From assembly GCA_027016355.1 (NCBI GenBank), contig JALWAF010000126.1:1-7878 (forward strand): a stretch of DNA of 7,878 bases. The letters are read 5' to 3'. This DNA comes from Candidatus Moraniibacteriota bacterium (GTDB lineage: Bacteria > Patescibacteriota > Minisyncoccia > Moranbacterales > GCA-2747515). A program made the position numbers and the translations under genes. Every line of letters starts with the position of its first letter. The first letter of the stretch is position 1. Below, piece after piece: positions 1 through 4,328 of this stretch. Under the pieces are notes generated by a model, which saw only the letters and a program-made list of their open reading frames with translations, had not been told where the DNA came from and did not search any database.

Positions 1-434
1 ACTAATGTTTGCTCAAATATGATTTTCAATGTTTCAGATAAAGATAAACTAACTGTTTTTGTTAAGGATTGGTTTAGTGTTTTTTTTAAATTTTTTTTTA
101 GTTTTAGTTGTTCATCAATACATATCAAAAATTGCCTCCTCAGAGAGTCACCTTTGTATTTCCAAGCATCAAAAAATACTGTTCTTATATTATTACTACT
201 TAAATTCTCCTGTATATGCTCGATGATAGTAGACTTGCCAACGCCCCAACTGCCAAATAATCCGATTGTAAATGGTGGAGCAGAATGAATGATAGTATCT
301 GAAAGGACATTAGCAATTTTTTCGTGTCCAAATTTTACGGGTTCTTTACTTAATGGGTTAAGTGGTGAATCTTGTAAAAAATTATAGTCCTCTTCATAAC
401 TTAATAATGATTTTTTATTATTTTTGCAATGCAT
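1..434 (-). CDS. KAP-family P-loop NTPase, N-terminal part (truncated by window edge)
   Basis: This minus-strand frame opens with ATG at 432-434 and runs without a stop to position 1, so 144 residues are visible and the C-terminus lies outside the window. A Walker A motif, GSWGVGKST, sits at residues 61-69 and follows a hydrophobic strand (FTIGLF). Downstream, VFFDAWKYKGDSLRRQFL (residues 87-104) matches the conserved strand and 'AWKY' segment that follows the P-loop in KAP NTPases. KAP proteins (named after Kidins220/ARMS and PifA) are STAND-like ATPases, often membrane-associated. Bacterial members are scattered on plasmids and phages, and PifA of plasmid F excludes phage T7. The Walker B, membrane segments and any effector domain are not visible, so the role here is unknown. 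The gene has its own promoter at 476-505 and is separated from the upstream FxLYD gene by a terminator. No clear ribosome-binding site precedes the ATG; it was chosen because the family's N-terminal segment begins nearby. Confidence 0.85.
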   Translation of the reverse strand, partial: MHCKNNKKSLLSYEEDYNFLQDSPLNPLSKEPVKFGHEKIANVLSDTIIHSAPPFTIGLFGSWGVGKSTIIEHIQENLSSNNIRTVFFDAWKYKGDSLRRQFLICIDEQLKLKKNLKKTLNQSLTKTVSLSLSETLKIIFEQTL

Positions 435-475
435 AGTATTTTTAAAAATATAATTAGCACGAAGAACTTATGTGT

Positions 476-505
476 AGTATAGCATTACATATGACAAAAT
501 CTCAA
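476..505 (-). promoter_or_regulatory. Predicted sigma70-type promoter of the KAP NTPase gene
   Basis: Reading the minus strand, a TTGAGA box (500-505) is followed after 18 bp by TATACT (476-481). The TATACT is preceded by TGC, giving an extended -10 (TGCTATACT). Transcription would start near 469, leaving a leader of about 35 nt before the ATG at 434. Both boxes match the consensus at five of six positions. Confidence 0.55.
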
Positions 506-530
506 GTAAAAATTTAGCTATATCATTAAA

Positions 531-568
531 ATAAAACTGATCATTTTCAGACCAGTTTTATATTTTTT
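531..568 (-). terminator. Bidirectional intrinsic terminator after the FxLYD gene
   Basis: The arms 531-542 and 550-561 form a 12-bp stem around a 7-nt loop. Read on the minus strand the stem is unbroken, with one G-U pair; read on the plus strand that position becomes an A-C mismatch. A T-rich tail follows on both sides: TTTTAAT on the minus strand and ATTTTTT (562-568) on the plus strand. It lies just downstream of the minus-strand gene ending at 585 and ahead of the KAP promoter, so it separates the two transcription units. Confidence 0.65.
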
Positions 569-584
569 GTTAATTAAGATGTTT

Positions 585-1088
585 TTAATTCCACGTTACA
601 TCTAATTTATAGCTATCAAAAGGAGTCTCATCGCTTAGATGGAGTTCAAAAGGTGCTGTTTTTTCTGATTCTAGTCCTGTATCTGCTGTATCTCCTGCAT
701 AAGTAAATGTTGTATCTACAACATCACCAATTTCATCATAAAAGGTGGCAATTACTTTAACGTATGTTATAGGTGTAGTCCCTATGTTTTTTACCTCTCC
801 AACAACACTTGGTGAGCTAGAGTACTTTTGATTTTTTAGCCTATGACTTATAATTTCAGCTTTCCCTCGACTTCTTTCATTCGCAACTCTCTGGATGTTA
901 TCTAAATTTTTTTGTACTTCTGTTGAAGAGCTTTTTACATCACTTGTAGTATTTTGCAGATTAGAATATGAGTTTATTATTGATGTTAATAGTATTAATC
1001 CACCTATAACAGCAATTACTATTAGTATTGTTTTTCCTATTGAAGATTTTTTATCTTCGCTTTGCTTCGGGTTTTGTGCAGGTTGCAT
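585..1088 (-). CDS. Small membrane-anchored FxLYD-type protein
   Basis: This 167-residue protein has a short polar N-terminus with two lysines (residues 13-14) and one transmembrane helix at about 20-40. A polar, coil-prone linker follows (about 41-88), then a C-terminal beta domain at about 92-166. The domain carries the pattern SVVGEVKNIG ... VKVIATFYDEIGDVVDT ... TAPFEL, characteristic of FxLYD and similar Ig-like domains found on bacterial membrane proteins. With positive residues before the helix and no cleavage site, the domain is probably displayed outside the cell. Such domains have no enzymatic role; they are thought to mediate protein contacts. The ATG at 1088 has no Shine-Dalgarno sequence. 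A structured RNA ends 41 nt upstream of the ATG, and a promoter lies further upstream at 1289-1316, so expression may be controlled in the leader. The partner and biological role are not evident. Confidence 0.85.
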   Translation of the reverse strand: MQPAQNPKQSEDKKSSIGKTILIVIAVIGGLILLTSIINSYSNLQNTTSDVKSSSTEVQKNLDNIQRVANERSRGKAEIISHRLKNQKYSSSPSVVGEVKNIGTTPITYVKVIATFYDEIGDVVDTTFTYAGDTADTGLESEKTAPFELHLSDETPFDSYKLDVTWN

Positions 1089-1128
1089 ATTTTTGTTGTT
1101 ACTAATTATTTAAGCGGAAAACATAAAA

Positions 1129-1233
1129 GGTCTTCCGATATCGCTAACACTCCCTTTCGAGAATGCACTACTTTCTTTCGAAAATAGACCTAAACAACTA
1201 GTAGCGGTCGGAAGACCGTTTTTGCTGTTTAGG
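1129..1233 (-). ncRNA. Structured RNA candidate, possible leader switch or small RNA
   Basis: Read on the minus strand, an outer stem pairs 1208-1217 with 1129-1138 (10 bp). After a 1/3-nt internal loop it continues as 1202-1206 with 1142-1146 (5 bp). It encloses two tandem hairpins, 1168-1187 (8-bp stem) and 1148-1165 (7-bp stem), both closed by C-G and capped with GAAA. Their G-U pairs occur only in minus-strand RNA, which fixes the direction. The segment at 1224-1233 can also pair with 1189-1198 inside the outer stem (10 bp, one G-U), giving a pseudoknot. A competing hairpin, CGGTC-TTCC-GACCG (1205-1218), uses the 5' arm of the outer stem. The outer stem is followed by TTTTATGTTTT, so it could act as a terminator. 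The RNA lies between a predicted promoter and the FxLYD gene. I do not recognise a known family; a cis-acting switch or a free small RNA are both possible. Confidence 0.6.
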
Positions 1234-1249
1234 ATTTATTTACGCCATA

Positions 1250-1267
1250 TTTTCATAGTTATGAAAA
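1250..1267. repeat. Inverted repeat in the leader of the minus-strand transcript
   Basis: TTTTCATA and TATGAAAA form perfect 8-bp arms around a 2-bp centre. The repeat lies about 15-32 bases inside the minus-strand transcript predicted to start near 1282. It could be an operator bound by a dimeric regulator such as the neighbouring MerR-like protein. It could also be part of the folded leader, although a 2-nt loop would force partial opening. Confidence 0.45.
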
Positions 1268-1288
1268 CTTAGGCAGACTGTATTATTG

Positions 1289-1316
1289 ATTATACCTCAA
1301 GATTGCATTTTGTAAA
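1289..1316 (-). promoter_or_regulatory. Predicted promoter for the structured RNA and FxLYD gene
   Basis: On the minus strand, TTTACA (1311-1316) and a perfect TATAAT (1289-1294) are separated by 16 bp. The start would be near 1282. The transcript would contain the inverted repeat at 1250-1267, the structured RNA at 1129-1233 and then the FxLYD gene, with a leader of roughly 190 nt if no termination occurs. Confidence 0.6.
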
Positions 1317-1334
1317 GTAACTGTAACTGTAATA
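1317..1334. repeat. Tandem hexamers between divergent promoters
   Basis: GTAACT occurs twice in a row (1317-1322 and 1323-1328), followed by a diverged copy, GTAATA (1329-1334). The array sits between the -35 box of the leftward promoter (1311-1316) and that of the rightward promoter (1348-1353). That position suits an operator controlling both directions. The regulator encoded at 1411 is the obvious candidate to bind it, by inference only. Confidence 0.35.
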
Positions 1335-1347
1335 AAGTAAGGAAATA

Positions 1348-1375
1348 TTGACAATATTGGATATGGTGTTATAAT
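1348..1375 (+). promoter_or_regulatory. Strong predicted promoter of the MerR-like regulator
   Basis: Perfect TTGACA (1348-1353) and TATAAT (1370-1375) boxes are separated by 16 bp, and TGT precedes the -10 box (extended -10). The start would be near 1382, giving a leader of about 29 nt. A weak TAAGG (1394-1398) lies 12 nt before the ATG and may serve as a ribosome-binding site. This is the best consensus promoter in the window. Confidence 0.75.
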
Positions 1376-1410
1376 GAAAACTATACAATAACGTAAGGTT
1401 TATAAATACT

Positions 1411-2244
1411 ATGAATGAAGTAAAAAAATATAAATCAGTTGAAATTAAAGGTGGTGAATGTCTTGCTATTGATGAAATTTTTGATTATCTGGACAAAGGA
1501 CCAGAAGCTATTAGTAAATTTGATAAGGAAATTAATAAAAAAATATTTCGTGTAAAAGATACAGGATTATCATCGAGAGTTATAAATTATCTTGAGAAAG
1601 AAAGCGTATTAAATTGCAGGAAGAGAAATGAATTATCTTGGAGAAAATTTAGCTTTAAAGAATTATTTTATCTTGAAATTATAAAAGAATTACGATTGTT
1701 TGGTTTCGAAAATAGACAAATGAAGTTATTGAAAGAAAATTTTTTTAGCAATGATTTTGGTAATGGTGCAAGTGTAGCTATTAATATGGTAATAGATGAG
1801 AAAATTATTAATTTAGTTGTTATGTCAGATGGTACCACTACTTTTTATGATGAGGTGGGAATGGAGTATTATATGGGAACTAATCAAAGATCATATATTA
1901 TAATCAATATCAATGAGATATATAATGATATTAAAGAAAGATTGGGAGATGATAGAGTTGTGTATAAAGATTTTATGAGTACCTTGTCAAAAATATTTAA
2001 CAAATTAGATAAGAAAGAACAGCAAATTATTAATATGATTAGAAGTGATAAATATCAACAAATCGCAGTAAGAAAAAAAGACGATGGGCAATATATTATT
2101 AATGCCACAAATACGAGTATTAATGGAAAGGAAAAGGAGGAAGTAATACAAATGTTAAAGGATGGAGATTTTTTTGATATGAATATTAAAAGAAGAGATG
2201 GGCGCTTTGTATATGTTAAAAAAGCTGATAGTACTAAAATATAA
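1411..2244 (+). CDS. MerR-like helix-turn-helix regulator with uncharacterised C-terminal half
   Basis: This 277-residue protein has a MerR-type winged helix at about residues 44-112. The sequence IFRVKDTGLSSRVINYLEKE resembles the first helix-turn-helix of MerR proteins. It is followed by a wing-like segment rich in basic residues (70-80) and by KELFYLEIIKELRLFGFENR, matching the MerR pattern of an 'L..I..LR..GF' helix. The first 43 residues are an extra N-terminal extension. The C-terminal part (about 113-277) is not recognised. It contains a predicted strand-rich stretch (121-170), then a helix and a basic tail (200-273) that might form a second DNA-contacting unit. No cysteine cluster for metal sensing is visible. 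The gene is divergent from the structured-RNA/FxLYD unit and precedes the serine recombinase. MerR-like proteins next to recombinases can act as directionality factors (Xis-like) or as element regulators; which applies here cannot be told from sequence. Confidence 0.7.
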   Translation: MNEVKKYKSVEIKGGECLAIDEIFDYLDKGPEAISKFDKEINKKIFRVKDTGLSSRVINYLEKESVLNCRKRNELSWRKFSFKELFYLEIIKELRLFGFENRQMKLLKENFFSNDFGNGASVAINMVIDEKIINLVVMSDGTTTFYDEVGMEYYMGTNQRSYIIININEIYNDIKERLGDDRVVYKDFMSTLSKIFNKLDKKEQQIINMIRSDKYQQIAVRKKDDGQYIINATNTSINGKEKEEVIQMLKDGDFFDMNIKRRDGRFVYVKKADSTKI

Positions 2245-2320
2245 TTTACTGAGCTAAAAAATAGCAGGTATTTTGTATGAATTATTATAATTAGACATTT
2301 TAGGATTGAGAGGTACTCAG

Positions 2321-2362
2321 ACTAAAAGAACCAGAAATTTATTTTCTGAAAATTCTTTTAGT
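2321..2362. repeat. Imperfect hairpin in the regulator-recombinase gap
   Basis: ACTAAAAGAA (2321-2330) pairs perfectly with TTCTTTTAGT (2353-2362). Inside, CAGAAA (2332-2337) pairs with TTTCTG (2343-2348) around a 5-nt loop. A 1-nt versus 4-nt internal bulge separates the two stems. No T-tract follows on the plus strand, so it is a poor terminator in that direction. It may be a leader structure or binding site ahead of the recombinase. The rest of the 207-bp gap (2245-2451) shows no convincing promoter. Confidence 0.45.
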
Positions 2363-2451
2363 TATGCGTGCAAATAATAGAGAAGTCATTGATAAAAAGT
2401 TAAAAATTTTATCGCAAATAATTTTAAAGTTGTATCTTCAAGAAAAAAAAT

Positions 2452-4143
2452 ATGAGCAAGAAAAAAGCAGTTACATATTGTCGAGTAAGTACACACAAAC
2501 AAAGTCAAGAAGGTGAAAGCTTGACGCAACAAGCACAAGAATGTGATAAGCTAGCACAAAAACTTAATTGTGATGTTATTAAGATTTTTACTGAGGCAGT
2601 TTCTGGTAAAAATATTGAGGATAGAAAAGAATTAGAAAGATTGTTAAAATACGTTAGAAAAAATAATGTAGATTATGTGTTGATACGTGATATAGATAGA
2701 ATGACGAGAGGCGGAAGCGGTGATTACACAAAAATAAAAAATATGTTAGCTAAAAACAGTATTAAGTTAGTTGATACCTATGGATTTATTCAGGAAGATA
2801 AGGATATATTGGAGGATTATGGTATTGATTGTGAATATGATTGGAATAGAGTTTCGCCAACGAGTACAGCTGAAAAAATGCGTGCTGATATGTCAGAAGA
2901 GGAGCGTAAAGTGATACTAAGAAGACTTATTCCAGCACAAATAAAACTTACTCAGGAGGGATATCATATAGGAAAACCAAATGATGGTTTTGTTAGTAAA
3001 CAAATATTTGTAGATGGGAAACAAAGATATATATTAGAGCCAGATTCAAAGCGAGGTAAATATTTTTATGAGATGTTTGAAATGCGTGTTAATGGATATA
3101 CTGATGAAGAGATTGTTGAGCGTGTAAATAAGATGGGTTATCGTAGTAAAAAAAGAAGAAAGTGGAATAAAGAGCATACAAAAATTGTAGGATATACAGG
3201 AGGTAATAAATTAGATGTAAAACAATTGCAGAAGTATATTTGTAATACAAAATATGCAGGAATAAATATTCATAAATGGACTAATTATAAACCTATAAGG
3301 ACTAAGGGTGGTTTTCTTGTGACAATTGATAATTTCAATATAGCAAATAAAGGAAAAGTTTTTATAAAAGAAAAGTTAGATGGGTCTGTGGATGTTCTGT
3401 ATAACTATAGTCCAACAAAGAATACAAAAAGAAGAATGAAGCATAATCCTAAATTTCCTATAAAAAGTCTTGTTTGTTGTCCTAGATGTAAAATGCCATT
3501 TAAAGGAAGTTCCTCTACTGGAAAATCTGGTAATAAATTTTCATATTATCATTGTGAAAGAAATCATAAAGGAGAGAGAATAAGGAAGGATGAATTTGAA
3601 AGTAAGTATTATAATCTACTCAAGTCAATTGGCTTTGATAAGGCTAATAAAGATGCTCTCACGAGTAGTTTGATGGAAACTTGGTCAATACACACAAAAC
3701 AATCAATGTCGCAATCTGAATGCATACAGAGCGAAATTGAAGACCTTGAAAGTGAGAAGGACAACGTAGTGCAGAAGATTATTGCAACAGAAAATAAAAC
3801 TGTAATGAACGCTTTAGAAAAAAGATTGGAAAATATTGAAAAAAAGATTGAAGAACTAACTACAGACAATAAGCAAGCAAAATTAAATGAAGGAGACATC
3901 AATGATTTTGTAAAGTTTGCAATGCAAATAGTAGAACACCCTGACAAAATGTTGAAAATGACTGAAGATATAGAAGTTAAAGAGGTGATATCCTCACTGT
4001 ATTTTGAGAAAATACCAACATACTCAGATGTTGTTAATCGAACACCTGAGATGTCTGTTGTCTACAAGCTTTGTGAGAGTTCTCATAGTAAGAAATCTCT
4101 GAATGTAGTCCGACGGGGAATCGAACCCCGGTTACCAGGATGA
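2452..4143 (+). CDS. Large serine recombinase (site-specific integrase)
   Basis: This 563-residue protein catalyses DNA strand exchange through a serine-DNA covalent intermediate. The N-terminal resolvase domain (about 1-155) has YCRVST with Tyr9, Arg11 and nucleophile Ser13. DIDRMTR carries Asp82, Arg83 and Arg86, corresponding to the catalytic D-R-xx-R set of small serine recombinases. A recombinase domain follows (about 160-280). A zinc ribbon comes next, with CPRC (Cys343, Cys346) and HCERNH (Cys368 and probably His372). A coiled coil at about 425-475 is typical of large serine integrases and controls synapsis. The ATG at 2452 is the only plausible start: an in-frame stop lies at 2425-2427. 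The last 12 residues (552-563, ending RRGIEPRLPG) and the TGA stop are encoded by the antisense strand of tRNA-Glu, so this tail depends on the integration site rather than on family conservation. Upstream is a MerR-like gene, possibly part of the same module. Confidence 0.93.
   Translation: MSKKKAVTYCRVSTHKQSQEGESLTQQAQECDKLAQKLNCDVIKIFTEAVSGKNIEDRKELERLLKYVRKNNVDYVLIRDIDRMTRGGSGDYTKIKNMLAKNSIKLVDTYGFIQEDKDILEDYGIDCEYDWNRVSPTSTAEKMRADMSEEERKVILRRLIPAQIKLTQEGYHIGKPNDGFVSKQIFVDGKQRYILEPDSKRGKYFYEMFEMRVNGYTDEEIVERVNKMGYRSKKRRKWNKEHTKIVGYTGGNKLDVKQLQKYICNTKYAGINIHKWTNYKPIRTKGGFLVTIDNFNIANKGKVFIKEKLDGSVDVLYNYSPTKNTKRRMKHNPKFPIKSLVCCPRCKMPFKGSSSTGKSGNKFSYYHCERNHKGERIRKDEFESKYYNLLKSIGFDKANKDALTSSLMETWSIHTKQSMSQSECIQSEIEDLESEKDNVVQKIIATENKTVMNALEKRLENIEKKIEELTTDNKQAKLNEGDINDFVKFAMQIVEHPDKMLKMTEDIEVKEVISSLYFEKIPTYSDVVNRTPEMSVVYKLCESSHSKKSLNVVRRGIEPRLPG
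4106..4143. other. Putative integration (att) junction within the tRNA-Glu 3' half
   Basis: The recombinase gene runs directly into the 3' half of tRNA-Glu, with the mobile-looking genes on the 3' side of the tRNA. This is the classical arrangement of an integrated element that supplies the 3' end of its target tRNA. The exact crossover cannot be placed. I searched the window by eye for a second copy of the T-arm/acceptor sequence and found none, so the partner site would lie left of position 1 or have decayed. Confidence 0.4.
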
Positions 4144-4177
4144 AAACCTGGCGTCCTAACCACTAGACGACCGGACC
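4106..4177 (-). tRNA. tRNA-Glu (anticodon UUC)
   Basis: The 72-nt cloverleaf begins with GGTCCGG (4171-4177). The D arm is GTCT/GGAC. The anticodon arm CCAGG-TTTTCAT-CCTGG places TTC at 4142-4144. A 4-nt variable loop follows, then the T arm CGGGG-TTCGATT-CCCCG and the 3' acceptor strand TCGGACT, with A as discriminator at 4106. The layout, including the TAAC variable loop, is typical of bacterial tRNA-Glu. The terminal pairs 1-72 and 7-66 are both G-U. No CCA is encoded; CAT follows. The 3' part overlaps the end of the serine recombinase gene on the other strand. A promoter lies at 4215-4242. Confidence 0.96.
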
Positions 4178-4199
4178 AAGTGGTAGTTTTTATCATGAA

Positions 4200-4228
4200 T
4201 TGACAGTAATATCTATTATACATAAAAT
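4200..4228 (+). promoter_or_regulatory. Predicted promoter of the exported membrane protein gene
   Basis: A perfect TTGACA (4200-4205) is followed after 17 bp by TAAAAT (4223-4228), which matches the -10 consensus at five of six positions. Transcription would start near 4235, giving a leader of about 95 nt before the ATG at 4329. It overlaps the tRNA promoter on the opposite strand, so the two may interfere. A second, weaker candidate lies at 4268-4297. Confidence 0.55.
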
Positions 4229-4242
4229 AAATACAAATGCAA
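4215..4242 (-). promoter_or_regulatory. Predicted promoter of tRNA-Glu
   Basis: On the minus strand, TTGCAT (4237-4242) and a perfect TATAAT (4215-4220) are separated by 16 bp. The start would be near 4208, about 30 nt before the mature 5' end at 4177, leaving a short leader for RNase P to remove. Confidence 0.55.
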
Positions 4243-4262
4243 GTCTTCAAATAGCAAAAATC

Positions 4263-4280
4263 AAAAATTGTGCAATTTTT
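4263..4280. repeat. Inverted repeat upstream of the exported protein gene
   Basis: AAAAATTG and CAATTTTT form perfect 8-bp arms around TG. The TTG of the left arm could be the -35 (TTGTGC, 4268-4273) of an alternative promoter whose extended -10, TGGTATTAT, lies at 4289-4297 (18-bp spacer). The repeat could therefore be an operator covering that -35, or a hairpin in the leader made from the upstream promoter at 4200-4228. Confidence 0.4.
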
Positions 4281-4328
4281 GGTAAAAATGGTATTATAAT
4301 AAATATATGTATATAAATAAAAAAGAAT

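Noticed and set aside
19..288. Plus-strand open frame of 89 codons
   Set aside because: It lies antisense to the KAP NTPase frame, which carries a clear Walker A and family motifs; the plus-strand product is low-complexity and hydrophobic.
895..1113. Plus-strand 72-codon frame with hydrophobic product
   Set aside because: It is antisense to the FxLYD protein gene; its hydrophobic stretch is the mirror of that gene's transmembrane helix.
1129..1217. Plus-strand terminator (the outer stem is followed by TTTTT on the plus strand too)
   Set aside because: The inner hairpins have G-U pairs and GNRA loops only in minus-strand RNA, and no plus-strand gene ends upstream; the plus-strand T-tract is probably incidental.
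1129..1233. Retron msr-msd, hammerhead or HDV-like ribozyme, tmRNA or tRNA-like element
   Set aside because: There is no reverse transcriptase gene nearby, no CUGAUGA core, no P3 helix in the HDV position, and no tRNA-like acceptor or tag reading frame.
1..2451. Second copy of the tRNA-Glu 3' end as the other att site
   Set aside because: Reading both strands, I found no stretch matching the T arm or acceptor strand; the partner site must lie outside the window.
3609..3947. Minus-strand 112-codon frame
   Set aside because: It is antisense to the coiled-coil region of the serine recombinase; its Ser/Phe-rich composition is typical of the reverse of Lys/Glu-rich coding.
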